Origin: Palsa-1033 sp963735455
GTDB lineage: Bacteria; Chloroflexota; Limnocylindria; Limnocylindrales; CSP1-4
Direction: 5' to 3'
Assembly (NCBI GenBank): GCA_963735455.1
Contig: CAVTKZ010000001.1
Span: 124,001 to 188,000 of the forward strand
Length of the DNA stretch: 64,000 bases
The notes beneath the pieces were generated by a model that was given only the letters and a program-made list of their open reading frames with translations, made no database searches and was not told the origin of the DNA. Positions 27,260 to 38,128 of this stretch are shown here, piece by piece. The number at the start of each line of letters is the position of its first letter. Positions within the stretch are counted from its first letter, which is position 1. Both the position numbers and the translations under genes were made by a program.

Positions 27260-28349
27260 CTAGACGAGCGGCGGCTGTGCCGGGTGACGACCGGCGCGGA
27301 CGCCGATCAGGCCGCCGATCATCAGGACCAGCGCGCTGACCAGCAGCAGGGTGACGCCCAGGCCGTCGCTGTACGGCCGGGTCTGGTAGGCCCAGTCGAG
27401 GCCGAACAGGATCCCGCCGATCGCCAGCGGCGCCAGGCCCGCCCGGATCCAGCTCGAGACCGGGTTGGGCACGCCGTTGACGACGAGCAGGCCCAGGGCG
27501 ACCACGACGAGCGGCAGGTAGCCCGCGTTGGCCAGGCCCCAGCGATCGAAGTAGCCGCTGCCGACGGCGCCGATCACGCCGTCGCGCGACCACGGCATCA
27601 GGAAGCTGACCGCGGCGATCGCCGAACCCGCGATCGCCAGCCAGCCGGGCAGCTCGGCCGGGGCCTGGACCGAGACGCCGGCGGCCTTCGCCGCCAGGCT
27701 GGGGCCATTGGCCGGGGTCGAGGATGGAGCGCTGGTGGCGAAGGCGACCGGCGAGACGGTGCCCGTCGCGCTCGTCGCGTAGGCTGCCGGCCGCGGGCCG
27801 AGGACCGGTGCGCTGAACGAGGCGGACGGGGCGAGGTAGGCGCCGGGGATTGCCGGGGGCGGGCCCGTCCGGTTCCGGCTCGTCGTACTCCTCGGCCTGG
27901 CTGCTCAGCCAGCTCGTGACAGGCCGCGCCTGGACCTGCTGGAGGATCGAGCCGGGGCGCGCGGGAGCGGCCGCGACAGATGCCGGCGCGGGCGGTTGGG
28001 CGAACCACGGGATCCGCGCCGCCGCCGGAGCCGGGACCGGCTGGGCGGCCGGCGTCGGGGCCGGGGCGGCCGGCGCGCCTGCCGACGGCGCGATCCGGCG
28101 GGGCGCCGGGCGGGCCTTCGCAGTCGAGGCGGCGGCGGGGGCGCTGGGCGCGGGAGAAGGGGCAGCGGCGGGGGCAGGGGCGGCAGCGGCAGGAGCGGCT
28201 GAGCCCGCTGCGGCGCTGGCTGCGGCCGCCTTGGCCGGGCCGGTCACGGCCGCAACGAGCGTGCCACAGGCTGGACACGAAAGCCGCCCGCTGGAGACCA
28301 GGGCTCCGCACGATGGGCAGGCGATCGGCTTCCTCGGCAAGGCGAGCAC
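27260..28349 (-). CDS. Zinc-ribbon membrane protein with Ala/Pro linker (one frame break)
   Basis: The N-terminus is a zinc ribbon (IACPSCGALVSSGRLSCPACG). A long Ala/Pro-rich, probably disordered linker of ~130 residues follows, then a C-terminal membrane domain with about five helices (SAIAAVSFLMPW, YLPLVVVALGLLVVNG, LAPLAIGGILFGLDW and LLLVSALVLMIGGLIG). One extra base in the G run at 27855-27859 breaks the frame (PAPAIPGAYLAP is restored on removal), giving 362 residues from the GTG at 28349. The start is tentative. Unknown function; possibly a sensor or scaffold in the membrane. Confidence 0.7.
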
Positions 28350-28389
28350 CTCTGGGTCCGACCGACGGCGTGATCCGGCGGCTCGGGCG

Positions 28390-29321
28390 TTACAGGGTGG
28401 CACGCTCGGGGGCGGTTCCACCACTCCCCCGATGGTCCTCTTCCACGACCAGCGTCCAGGCCACGGCCCGTCCCGCGGCGAGGGCGCCGGCGATGGTCAG
28501 CCCGGCCAGCCAGGTCGCGACAAACAGGAGCGTCGAAGCGGCCAGGGCGAGCAGATCGCCCCTGCCGCCCGGGGTCAAGAGGGTGTCGCGCACGAAGTCC
28601 CATGACCAGCCGAGCAGGGCAAGGACCAGGCCCAGGACCCCGGCCGCGAGGAGGACCGACAGGATGGCCACGGGCACGACGACGGCCGCCCGACGGACTG
28701 CCAGGCCAAGGGCCCCGGCGAGGGCGCGACCGACGCCCACTCCGCGCAGGACGACCAGCCGGGTGGCCAGCCCGGCCCAGGTCTCGCCGGCCAGCCAGGC
28801 CACGCCGATCAGGGCGACGATGACCGGGGCGCCGGACGGCAACCCGGACCACCATCGGGGTGACCAGGTCGGTGGGCAGGGTCAGCTCCTGGTACACGAT
28901 CTGGCCGAGCTCCTGGATGCCGGCGGCCAGCACGAGCGGCGACCGGCAGGACGCCGATCAGCCGGACCACGACGATCCGGCGCAGGAGCCCCGGCGCAGG
29001 CGCCCCGGTCGATCCCCGGGCCTGCCCGATCAGGTTGAGCTCCGCCGCCGCAGCCGCGAGCGTGCCCAGCAGCAGGGCGACGCCCAGGAGACTCACGGCC
29101 AGGGCGATGCGCAGGATCAGGCCGATCGTCGGACCGGTCGGCGTGATCGAGGCGGGACCGATGAACGTGGCCAGGCCGACCAGGCTGGGCGGGATGACGA
29201 TCGGGGCGACGAACAGGACGATCCCACCCCGGGCCAGGAAGCCGGCCAGGGCCACCGTCCAGGATCCGGGCCGGCCAACGATCCCCGGCACGGCCGCCCA
29301 GCGGGACCGCCGGCCAGCCAC
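28390..29321 (-). CDS. Polytopic membrane protein of unknown function (two frame breaks)
   Basis: Three reading-frame pieces form one hydrophobic protein of about 309 residues: WTVALAGFLARGGIVLFVAP, then IGLILRIALAVSLLGVALLL, LGQIVYQELTLPTDLV and VIVALIGVAWLAGETW. AVRRAAVVVPVAILSVLL and LLALAASTLLFVATWLAG follow. Breaks lie near 28940 and 28840; each fits one extra base. It starts 6 bases after the UPF0182 stop, so it is in the same operon. I do not recognise the family. The many helices and the position suggest a partner of the UPF0182 membrane protein. Confidence 0.65.
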
Positions 29322-29326
29322 CCGGT

Positions 29327-32300
29327 CTACGGGTTGGCGCTCGCCGGGACCAGCTGGCTCAGCTCGCGCAGCGCTTCCTGGACCTTGGCGATCTCCGCTC
29401 CGTAGGTCGCGAAGTCACCGTTGCGGAGGGCCGCCTGGGCCAGCTCGAAGTGCTGGTTGGCGTACGCCACCAGGCCGGCCACGTCGCCCGCCGGCGGACT
29501 GCCGGCCGGCCCCGAGCTGGGACTGGCGGTGGGCGCCGCGCTGGGCGGCGGCGACGGGGCACCGCTGGGCGGCGGCGAGCCGCCGCTGCCGATCTTGGCC
29601 AGGAGCTGGTTCAGCGCGCCGGACAGGGTCGTGTCCCAGACGACCAGGTTGGGGGTCGCCACGATGATCCGTTCGAACGCCGGGAACGCGCTGTTGGCCG
29701 ACTGGAGGTAGACCGGCTGGAGGTAGATCAGCGAGTTCTGGACCGGGACCACGATCAGGTTGCCCTTGATCACGTGGCTGCCGGCCTGGTCCCACAGGGT
29801 GACCTGGGCGCTGATCGTGGGATCGGCGTCGATCTTGGCCGAGATCTGGTTGGGGCCCAGGACCGACGTGTCCTGGGGGAACTTGTAGACCCGGACCTGG
29901 CCGTAGTTGGCCTGGTCGTTGCGGGCCGCGATCCAGGCGATCATGTTCGGCCGGCTGGCCGGGACCATCGGCTGGAGCAGCAGGAACTCGGGCGCCGACT
30001 CGTCGGGCAGGCGCATCTCGACGTAGTAGGCGACGTTGGGCAGGTTCTGGGTGCCGCCCGGGTTGGGCGGCACGGTCCACAGGTCCTCGTTGTTGTAGAA
30101 CGCGGCCGGGTCGGTCACGTGGTAGCGGGCGTACATCCGGGTGTCGACGTCGAACAGGTCCTCCGGCACCCGCAGGTGGGCCTTCAGGTCGGCCGGCATC
30201 GCGTCCAGCGAGGTGAACATCTGGGGGAAGACGTTCTCGTAGGTCCGGATGATCGGGTCGCTCGGGATCGCTGACGTAGAAGGTCATCTGGCCGGTGTAG
30301 GCGTCGACGACGACCTTGACGCTGTTGCGGATGTAGTTGAAGGTCGAGCCCGGCCAGGCTCGAGCCGGCGGCCAGCGAGCTGGTGTCGAACCGGCTGGGC
30401 GTTCGGGAACCGGTCGCTGGTGGTGTAGGCGTCCTGGATGTAGTCGAGGCCGCCGCTGCTGTTGATCACCAGGTAGGGGTCGCTGTCGAAGGTCAGGAAC
30501 GGGGCGACCATCGAGATCCGGTCGGAGATCGTGCGATGGATCAGGATCTGGCTCTGGTCGGTGATCTGGTCGCTGATCAGCAGGTTGAGGTCCTTGTACT
30601 CGAGCGCCCAGAGCAGCCGCGAGAAGACCGTGTCGAGCTTGATCCCGGTCGTTCCCGTCCAGCGCGTCGTGGCGTTCGAGTTGACGCTGCTGGCCGGCGT
30701 CGCTGCCGACCGGGTAGTCGAACTCGTCCTGGCGGGCGTCGGTGATGATCCAGTCGCTGGGCCGCTCGCCGAAGTAGATCCGGGGCTGGCTGATCGTGGG
30801 CGCGCCCGTGCTCGAGACCGGCGGCAGGCCCTGGATGAACAGGTCGGGCTGGCCCTCGGGCGTCGCCGCGTTGACCGGGACCATGGCCACGCCGATGCCG
30901 TGGGTGAAGGTGATCCGCTGGTTGACCCACGAGTTGGCCAGGGGGTTCTTCTCGGGCGCCAGCTCACGGCCGGCGAGCATCACCTGGCGGGCACTGCCGT
31001 TGATCGGGTAGCGATCGGTGTCGACGTTCGTGAAGTCGAAGTACTGGCGGACGGTCTGGAGCTGGTCGAGCGAGTCGCGCAGGGGGGCGGCGTCCCACAG
31101 CCGGGCGTTCTGGAACGTGCCCTGTTCGTTGGTGACCGCCGCCTGGGTCAGCTGGTCCTGGCCGGAGTAGTCGCTCACCGTCCAGCCGTTGAGCCCGTAG
31201 GCGATCCTGGTCATCGCGATGTTGTTCTGGATGTAGGTCGTCTCCTTGCCCAGCTGGTCGGGCTCGACCGACAGGCGCTGGATCACGGCCGGGTAGATCT
31301 GGCCCAGGACGACCGAGGCGCTCAGCCAGAAGATGATCACCGCCCCGAGCGGCCAGAGCATCTTGGTGAACGCTCCGCCGACGAGCAGCGCGCCGGCAAA
31401 GCGCGGCGACGACGGTCAGCACGTCGAAGGCGAAGAAGCGGGCGTTCTGGTCGGTGAAGCTGACCCCGGCGGCGACCCCGTTCGTGCTGTACACCAGCTC
31501 GAGCTTGTCGAGCTGGTAGCCGATCGCGATCGAGGCCAGGTACAGCCCGGCGAGGACCGCCAGGTGGACCCGCATCTGGGTCGTGAAGGTGATCCCGCCG
31601 CGCAGGCCGCCGATCAGGTAGCGCCCGGCGCTGACCGCCAGGGCCGCCAGCAGCAGGCCGTTGGCCCCGGACTGGAGCCAGCGCAGGAACGGCAGCTGGA
31701 AGAGGTAGAAGCTGATGTCGCGGCGGAAGATCGGATCGACTTGAGGCGGCCGCCGGGCTGTAGGGCACCTGGTTGCGCCACAGCAGGATCGTCTCCCAGT
31801 GGCTGGCCGCCGAGCCGGCCACGCCGAGGGCGATCAGGACCACCAGTCCGATCAGGCTCCAGCGCGCGATCGGGGCGAAATCGGGCAGGTCGTCGACGCT
31901 CAGGGCGATCCCCTCGCCCGGTCGAGGGCCCATCCGGTTGCCGCCCGGGCGGGTCGGTCGGCGATTCTCCCAAGGCGCGCCCGGCCGCTCCGGGCCACCC
32001 TGGTCCTCGCCGGCGAGGCGCTCGAACCAGCCGGCGAACGGACTCGGCCGATCGGGATCCGGCGGCGGCAGGAGCCGGCCGGCCAGCCAGACGTTGAACA
32101 GCAGGAAGACCAGGGCCACGGCGCCGCCGCCCGGCGAACAGGCCGACCTGGGTCGTCACCCGGGTCCAGAAGACGCTCTCGAAGCCGACGCTCTGGAACC
32201 AGATCGCGTCGGTCAGGAAGTTGACCCCGACGCTCGAGCAGGACGATCGACGACCACGATCGCCAGGGCCATGAAGCCGATCCCGAAGCGGCGCGCCCGG

Positions 32301-32402
32301 CCGCCGCCGGAGCCGTCGTTCGGGCCGCCGACCACGATCCTCGGCCGGGGCGGCCGCCGGCCGCCGCCGCCGCGACCGCCGCCGCGGACACCCGTCGGCC
32401 AC
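29327..32402 (-). CDS. UPF0182 family large membrane protein (about ten frame breaks)
   Basis: The pieces join into one UPF0182 protein of ~1021 residues. N-terminal helices include FGIGFMALAIVVV and FLTDAIWFQSVGFESVFWTR. Middle segments are WSLIGLVVLIALGVAGSAAS and LAVLAGLYLASIAIGYQLD. The large extracytoplasmic part shows NNIAMTRIAYGLNG, RLWDAAPLRDSLDQLQ, YGEXP-type IYFGERPSDWII and VDTRMYARYHVTDPAAFY. A Pro/Ser linker is followed by a helical tail (LVAYANQHFELAQAALRNGD). Every frame change has the same sense, and removing ten bases gives an exact codon count. The family is common in Actinobacteria and Chloroflexota; function unknown. GTG start at 32402. Confidence 0.85.
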
Positions 32403-32720
32403 TCAGCGGGAGCGCGTCCCGATCGTGGTCCGGCTCGTCGTCTTCGGACCGTCCGATTCGCCGGACTCAGCCGTTGCCGCCTCGTCCGAGTCGGTGGCGG
32501 GCGCATCGGGCGGGCTGCCATCGGCCCGGACGGCGTCACCGGACTTGTCGTCGACTCAGCGTCAGACGCGTCGTCGCGTGCGGCGTCGGGATCGGCGTCC
32601 GGGTCCGCCCCGGCCTCGCCGTCGGCGGGAGCCTTCGCGGTTCCCTGCGGGATTCGCGGCGGCCGCCTCGGCCTGACGGCGGCGGAGCTCATCAAGGAAC
32701 TCGTCGAAGAGGTCGCGCAC
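32403..32720 (-). CDS. Small hypothetical protein, acidic tail (frame breaks)
   Basis: Three pieces in successive frames: VRDLFDEFLDELRRRQAEAA from the GTG at 32720, then an acidic stretch ADGEAGADPDADPDAARDD, then the C-terminus ATDSDEAATAESGESDG with stop directly abutting the UPF0182 start. Roughly 100 residues. A TAGACT box nine bases before the GTG would make it a nearly leaderless first gene of the UPF0182 operon. No family recognised; the charged helix and acidic tail suggest a soluble accessory protein. Confidence 0.45.
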
Positions 32721-32729
32721 TGTCCGGGG

Positions 32730-32735
32730 AGTCTA
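32730..32735 (-). promoter_or_regulatory. Probable -10 box of the UPF0182 operon
   Basis: TAGACT on the minus strand, nine bases before the GTG at 32720. The same hexamer is used ahead of guaA and guaB3. Confidence 0.45.
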
Positions 32736-32769
32736 CTCCGCGCGCTGCGAACGGGCCGTGCGGCGGGCC

Positions 32770-33280
32770 TCAGGCCCGGGCGAGGCCCTCGACGCTCCGC
32801 CGGAAGGCGGCCAGGACGGTTTCGGCCAGCTCGTTCGGCCGCATCCCGAGCGCTCGTGCCGGCTCCCACTTGAAGCCGGCCCGGATCGCGATCGGCGCCT
32901 GCCACGGGCTGCGGTCGTCGGCCGGCCGGGGCGAGCCGGGGCGAGGCGGACGCACAGCCGGCCATCCTCCTCGAGGATCAGCCCGGACAGCGCACCCGAC
33001 AGGGCCGGGCCGAGCCGGACGACCGGTGGATCGGGCGGCGGGTCCGGCGCGCGGGGCCGCGTCGCGAAACGGCGACGACGCCGTCGTCATCGACGACCCA
33101 CAGGAGCGTCAGCCACCAGCCGTCGGCGAGCGTCGTCGGCCGGCTCATCCCCGCCCGGGCCAGGCGGTCGCCGAGCTGGACCGGCTGCTCGCGCAGGAAC
33201 GACGGCCCGGGCGCGGGCAGGCGGGCCGGCACGGGCTGCCGGGTCAGGCCCCGGGCGCTCCCGCGCCGGGTCGCCCGCAT
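32770..33280 (-). CDS. Hypothetical protein (one frame break)
   Basis: Two frame pieces form a ~169-residue protein. The first part has PVQLGDRLARAGMSRPTTLADGWW and LTLLWVVDDDGVVAVSR. After the break near 33060 the sequence continues into WQAPIAIRAGFKWEPARALG and ends ELAETVLAAFRRSVEGLARA. The final helix looks amphipathic. It overlaps the end of the upstream zinc-ribbon gene by 37 bases if the ATG at 33280 is right; an internal start is possible. No family recognised. The gene pair is probably co-transcribed. Confidence 0.5.
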
Positions 33281-33956
33281 CCGGCGCCGGGCTTGCCCTC
33301 GGCGGGCTGGCCCTCGGCAGGTTCGGCCTCGGCGACCGCGGCGGCCTCTTCGGCGCCCGACGGCTCGGCGTCGTGGGGCAGGCTGATCCCTTCGGCCTCG
33401 AGCTCCAGCCGGAGCATCTCGCGACGGACCGCCAGCGAGGGCGGCTCGACCGCGGCCGACGACGCGCCCGAGGGGTCCGGCGCGGCGTCGTCGTCCTCAC
33501 CCGAGATCCAGGACAGGAGCCGGTTGCGGCGGGGCGGCGCGCCCGCCTTCCAGGCCAGGGCCGCGACGTCGATCGTGGTCACGCCGGGCACGTCGGCGTC
33601 GGCCGGCGCGTTGAGCTGGGCGCCGCAGCTCGGGCAGGTGGTCAGGTCGGCGCTGGCCAGGGGCGCCGAGCACCATGGGCAATGCGGTCCGGCCGGCTGC
33701 GGCTCGAGACATCCGGCCAGGCACCGGGGTCGGTCCCGGCGATCGACTGCGCCTGGGCGGGTCCGAGGTCGAGGCCGGCGCGCGAGCCGGGGCAGGCTGC
33801 CGGGGCGACGCCTGCCGCGACGCCCGGAGCCGGGTCGGCCGCGGGAGCGGCAGCCGCCGGGGCCGGAGTCGGGCTCGGTCATCGCGGAGCCGGGCGCCGG
33901 CTCGGGTTGGGCCGCGCCGGTCGGGTGCTGGCCGGGCGGGTGGTTCTCTTGGCCAT
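33244..33956 (-). CDS. Zinc-ribbon protein with disordered N-terminus (frame breaks)
   Basis: Starts at the ATG at 33956 (MAKRTTRPASTRPARP), which sits seven bases behind a TAGAGT box. A disordered Ala/Pro region is interrupted by probable frame breaks before about 33700. A zinc ribbon follows (CPWCSAPLASADLTTCPSCG), then a helical acidic C-terminal part (SLAVRREMLRLELEAEGISL). Third zinc-ribbon protein of the region. A cytoplasmic nucleic-acid or protein-binding role is possible; nothing more can be said. Two extra bases would give about 236 residues. Confidence 0.55.
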
Positions 33957-33963
33957 GGCCGAA

Positions 33964-33969
33964 ACTCTA
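33964..33969 (-). promoter_or_regulatory. -10 box of the zinc-ribbon gene (leaderless)
   Basis: TAGAGT on the minus strand, seven bases before the ATG at 33956, preceded by GC as in most boxes of this set. Confidence 0.55.
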
Positions 33970-34048
33970 GCGCCTCCCGCCCGGCGTCGAACCACCCGTT
34001 GGTACGTCCGGTCCGTCCAGCCGGGCTATCGCCGTACCCCCCACGCGG

Positions 34049-35837
34049 TCATTCCCACTCGATCGTGGCCGGCGGCTTGGAGCTGATGTCGTAGACCACC
34101 CGGTTGACGCCGGGCACCTCGTTGACGATCCGGGAGCTGATCTTGCCCAGGACGTCGTAGGGCAGCTTGGCCCAGTCGGCGGTCATCCCGTCATCGGAGG
34201 TGACCGCCCGGATCGCGACGACGTTGGCGTAGGTCCGGCCGTCGCCCATCACGCCCACGCTGCGGACCGGGGTCAGGATCGCGAACGACTGCCAGACGCT
34301 GCGGTACAGGCCGGCCGCCTTGATCTCGTCGATCACGATCCAGTCCGCCTCGCGCAGGGTGTCGAGCCGCTCGGCGGTGACCTCGCCGATGATCCGGATC
34401 GCCAGGCCCGGTCCGGGGAACGGCTGGCGCTGGACCATCGCCTCGGGCAGGCCCAGCTCCAGGCCGACCGCCCGGACCTCGTCCTTGAACAGGTAGCGCA
34501 GCGGCTCGATCAGCTTGAAGCGCAGGTCGGCCGGCAGGCCACCCACGTTGTGGTGGGTCTTGATCTTCTGGGCGGCCTTCGTCTCCGAGGTCGCGCTCTC
34601 GATCACGTCGGGATACAGGGTGCCCTGGGTCAGGAAGTCGATCCGGCCGAGCTTGGTCGCCTCCTCCTCGAAGACCCGGATGAACTCGTCGCCGATGATC
34701 TTGCGCTTCTGCTCGGGATCCTCGACCCCGGCCAGCCGGTCGAGGAAGCGCTGCCGGGCATCGACCATCACCAGGCGCATCCCGAGGTTGGCCTCGAAGG
34801 TGGTCCGCAGGAGCTCCGACTCGCGCTTGCGCATCAGGCCGTGGTCGACGTAGATGCAGGTCAGCCGGTCGCCCACGGCGCGGTGGACGAGGGCGGCGGC
34901 GACGGCCGAGTCGACACCCGCCGCTGAGGGCGCAGATCACCAGCCCGTCCGAGTCGGTCGCCCGGGCGTGGCCGTCGACCCGGGCCCGGATGTCGGCCAC
35001 GGTCGACTCGATGAAGTTGGCCGGCGTCCAGGTCGGCCGGGCGCCGGCGATCCCGATCACGAAGTTGCGCAGGATGTCCCGGCCGCGGGGCGTGTGGGCG
35101 ACCTCGGGATGGAACTGGATCGCGTACAGGCCGCGGGCCGGATCGGCGAAGCCGGCCAGCGGCGACGAGTCGGTCTGGGCGGTCGCCTCGAAGCCCTCGG
35201 GCAGGCGGGTGATCGAGTCGCCGTGGCTCATCCAGACCGGCTGCTCGCGATCGAGGCCGCCGAACAGGCCGTCCTCGTGGGTGATCGTGACGCTGGCCGG
35301 GCCGTACTCGCGCTTGCCGGCGGCCAGCACGTCGCCACCCAGCTCGCGGGCCATCAGCTGGGCGCCGTAGCAGATCCCCAGGACGGGGATCCGGCCGCTC
35401 CAGACGCCGCTGTCGGGCAGCGGCGCGCCGACGTCGTAGACCGAGTTCGGGCCGCCCGACAGGATCACCGCCCGGGGCCGCCGGCGCTCGATCTCCGACC
35501 ACGGCGTGTCGTGGGGCAGGAGCTCGGAGTAGACGTTCAGCTCGCGGACCCGGCGCGCGATCAGCTGGGCGAACTGGCTGCCGAAGTCGAGGATGACGAC
35601 GGTGTCGGGGCCCTCGGTCATCGCCGCCGGGTGGGGCAGCCGGCTGCCGGGGCGATCGTCGGGCGAGCGATCCGGGCCGGGCGCCTTGAGCGCGGTCTCG
35701 AGGTAGGCCTCGACCTCGGCGTCGTCCGGGGCCAGCACCCGGTGGCCGGCATTGGCCGCGTCGCCGTGGACGGTCTTGCCGCGCTTGGGTTGATCTGGAC
35801 GCGCACGCCCGTCATCGACCGCGTTCGCGTCGCTCAA
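34049..35837 (-). CDS. guaA: GMP synthase (glutamine-hydrolysing), N-terminally extended, one frame break
   Basis: Makes GMP from XMP, glutamine and ATP. The glutaminase domain shows VVILDFGSQFAQLIARRVRE, the nucleophile region VLGICYGAQLMARELGG, and the FHPEVAHT His/Glu. The synthetase domain has the PP-loop LSGGVDSA, broken at 34926 by one extra base in a G run, and ends YDISSKPPATIEWE. The usual start would be the ATG at 35621, but TTG at 35837 has a strong GGAGGG site five bases upstream and stays in frame. It adds 72 residues (HRVLAPDDAEVEAYLETALK) not seen in standard GuaA. Total about 595 residues. Essential-type gene, so the break is probably a sequence error. Confidence 0.9.
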
Positions 35838-35872
35838 TCCTGCCCTCCGCTCGCCGTGCCGCCCGTCCGCCA

Positions 35873-35878
35873 AGTCTA
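35873..35878 (-). promoter_or_regulatory. -10 box of guaA
   Basis: TAGACT on the minus strand, 35 bases before the TTG start at 35837. It predicts a ~29-base leader that contains GGAGGG, supporting the upstream start. Confidence 0.5.
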
Positions 35879-35898
35879 GCCGGCGGATCGCCGCCGCT

Positions 35899-36274
35899 TC
35901 AGTGGCGGTTGCGCATCCCTTCGGCGACGGTGTCGAAGTAGTCGGTCAGCCGCTCGGCAACGATCGCCGGCGGCTCGAGCGCGCGGCCATCGGCCGCACG
36001 CATGTGGCGCAGCCAGGCGTCGCGCTCGGCCGGGCCGATCGGGAACGGCGGCGTGGCGCATCCGCAGGCGCGGGTGGCCACGCTCGTGGTCGTAGGTCCG
36101 CGGGCCGCCCCAGTACTGGGCCAGGAAGAGGCTCAGGCGGTGACGGGCGCCGGCCAGGTCGTCGGGCTCGGGGTAGATCGCGAGGAGGCGCGGGTCGCCG
36201 GCGACGCCGGCGTAGAACCGGTCGACGAGGGCGACGAAGAAGGGCATCCCGCCGGCTGCCTCGTAGACGGTCAT
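35899..36274 (-). CDS. Truncated haemoglobin, group II type (one frame break)
   Basis: About 124 residues: MTVYEAAGGMPFFVALVDRFY, then LAIYPEPDDLAGARHRLSLF and LAQYWGGPRTYDHERGHPRL. The last segment includes the proximal His region of GlbO-type globins. After one extra base near 36053 the sequence continues HAPFPIGPAERDAWLRHMRA and VAERLTDYFDTVAEGMRNRH. Group II truncated globins bind O2/NO and often help in oxidative or nitrosative defence. It lies directly downstream of the IMPDH-like gene (stop at 36355) and upstream of guaA. Confidence 0.88.
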
Positions 36275-36354
36275 CGACTCGCGGACCGGCTGGGCGCCCT
36301 CGTCGAGGACGTTCAGGCCGCGGCCCGGCTCGGCCGGCCTGGCGGGTTGGTCGC

Positions 36355-37529
36355 TCAGCGGGACCGCTGCCAGGACTTGCCCTCGGTCTGGGTCGACGGG
36401 GCGTAGACCATCTCGACGGCCTGCATCTCGCGGATCGTCCGGGCGCCCAGGGCGGCCATCGACTGGCGCAACGCGCCGACCAGGTTCTCGGACCCGTCGG
36501 TCACGCTGGCCGGGCCGAACAGGATTCGCTCGAGCGAGCCACGCGTGCCGACCTTGATCCGCGTCCCGCGGGGCAGGGTGGCCGACGGCGCGGCCATGCC
36601 CCAGTTCGTGCCCCGGCCGGGGGCCTCCTCGGCGCGGGCGAGGGGCGAGCCGATCATCAGCGCGTCGGCCCCGGCGGCGATCGCCTTGGCCAGCTCACCG
36701 CCGCGGCGCATCCCGCCGTCGGCGATCACCGGCACGTAGCGGCCGGTCTCGAGGAAGTAGGCATCGCGCGCGGCGGCGACGTCGCTGACGGCGGTGACCT
36801 GCGGGATGCCGATCCCGAGGACCTCGCGGGTGGTGCAGGCCGCGCCCGGACCGACCCCGACGAAGACGGCGGCGGCACCTTGCTCCATCAGGGCAAAGGC
36901 CGCTTCGGCGTTGGTCGTGTTGCCGACGGCGACCGGGATCGGCATGAACCGGGTGAAGTCCTCGAGCGACAGCGGCTCGTACTCGGAGGCCAGGTGGCGG
37001 GCGCTGCTGACCTGGCTCTGGACGAGGAACAGGTCGGCGCCATGCTCGGCGCACAGCGCCCCGAAGCGGCGGGCCGCGGCCGGGCGTGGCGGCGACGGCG
37101 GCCTTCGAGCCGGCGGCGTGGAGCTCGTCGATCCGGCGGGCGACCAGGTCGTCCCGGATCGGCGCGGCGTAGGCCTCGGCGAGGAGCTGCGTGGACGTCG
37201 TCGTCGGGCGCCGCGGCGATCCGGGCCAGGACGGCATCGGGATCGTCGTAACGGGTCTGGACGCCCTCGAGGTTGAGGATCGCCAGGCCACCGAGGCGGG
37301 CCAGCTCGGCGGCCAGGCGGACGTCGACGACGGCGTCCATCGCCGAGGCGATGATCGGGATGGCCAGGTCGATCCCGCACAGGACCTGGTCGAGGCTGAC
37401 GTCGTTGGGCTCGATCGTGCTCGTGCCGGGCGCCAGCGAGACGTCCTCGAAGCCGTACGTCGGCCGGATCGTGTCGACCTTCGAGTGGAAGATCCGGCGC
37501 TGGGCCGGCTCACTCGAGGTGGCGATCAC
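36355..37529 (-). CDS. GuaB3-type IMP dehydrogenase family protein (two frame breaks)
   Basis: A ~390-residue TIM-barrel protein without a visible CBS insert. Typical GuaB3 segments are TIRPTYGFEDVSLAPGTSTI, IIASAMDAVVDVRLAAELAR and LGGLAILNLEGVQTRYDDPD. The catalytic loop is GVGPGAACTTREVLGIG, whose Cys is the presumed nucleophile. IADGGMRRGGELAKAIAAGA follows. GuaB3 paralogues occur in Actinobacteria and relatives and may act in purine interconversion; the activity is not settled. Breaks lie near 37190 and 37085; two extra bases restore the frame. The start is GTG 37529 or TTG 37553. A TAGACT box at 37601 suggests its own promoter. Confidence 0.87.
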
Positions 37530-37600
37530 CAGGGGATCGATGGGTGTACGCAATCTCGCCTCCGACGCGCTCGGGCCAGCGCGTCGCGCCGACAGCCGGC

Positions 37601-37606
37601 AGTCTA
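37601..37606 (-). promoter_or_regulatory. Probable -10 box of the GuaB3-type gene
   Basis: TAGACT on the minus strand, identical to the guaA box, 48 bases before the TTG at 37553. It overlaps the region where the NUDIX gene should end. Confidence 0.4.
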
Positions 37607-38128
37607 CCAGCCGGCCGGCCGCGATCAGCCGGTCAGGCGCCGGCCATCGAGGCTCGAGCTCGAACCAGGCCGCCCGGTCGGGGTCGACCAGGTCGGCCTC
37701 GATCCGCCGGATCGAGTCGCGATAGGCCGGCCAGACGACGATCTCGAGCGCCGCGGCGGGTGCGACCCAGCGCAGCGCATCGTGCTCGTGCGACAGGGCA
37801 GGCTCGCTGCCGGCTGGGACCCGGACGGCAAAGATCGCCGCGGTCAGGATCCCTTCGACGCTCGGCTCGTAGAACTGGTTGACCTGGTCGAGGTCGAAGA
37901 GGCCCTCGATCGTCGCCCCGTCGAAGCCGGTCTCCTCGTGCAGCTCGCGCAGGGCTCCGCCGACGACCGATTCGCCGGCCTCGAGCGAGCCCGAGACGCA
38001 CTGCCACAGGCCGGCCAGGATCCGGCCCGGCGCGCGGCGCAGCAGGAGGATCTCGATCGCGTCCGGCCGCGACTCCGCCGTGCCGGCGCCACGGAAGATC
38101 CAGACGTCGACCAGGTCCGGCCGGATCA
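37604..38128 (-). CDS. NUDIX hydrolase
   Basis: The NUDIX box is complete: GSLEAGESVVGGALRELHEETGF with flanking WQCV and DLDQVNQFYEPS. The protein is about 170 residues. The 5' end is uncertain: the frame opens at a CTG that overlaps the stop of the upstream DarA-like gene (CTGA), with no ATG or GTG nearby. The 3' end is also uncertain: the frame as written runs into the GuaB3 gene, but a TAG at 37604-37606 would be used after a one-base correction. The family hydrolyses nucleoside diphosphate derivatives; the substrate is unknown. Confidence 0.82.

Noticed and set aside
35618..35815. Separate small gene upstream of guaA in another frame
   Set aside because: Its sequence is Arg/Pro-rich shadow; the in-frame extension with a strong ribosome site is the better reading.
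36355..38128. An apparent NUDIX-GuaB3 fusion protein (continuous frame through both)
   Set aside because: The joining stretch is unlike protein sequence of either family, a TAG at 37604-37606 would end the NUDIX gene after one base correction, a TAGACT box sits there, and the region lies in the error-rich block.
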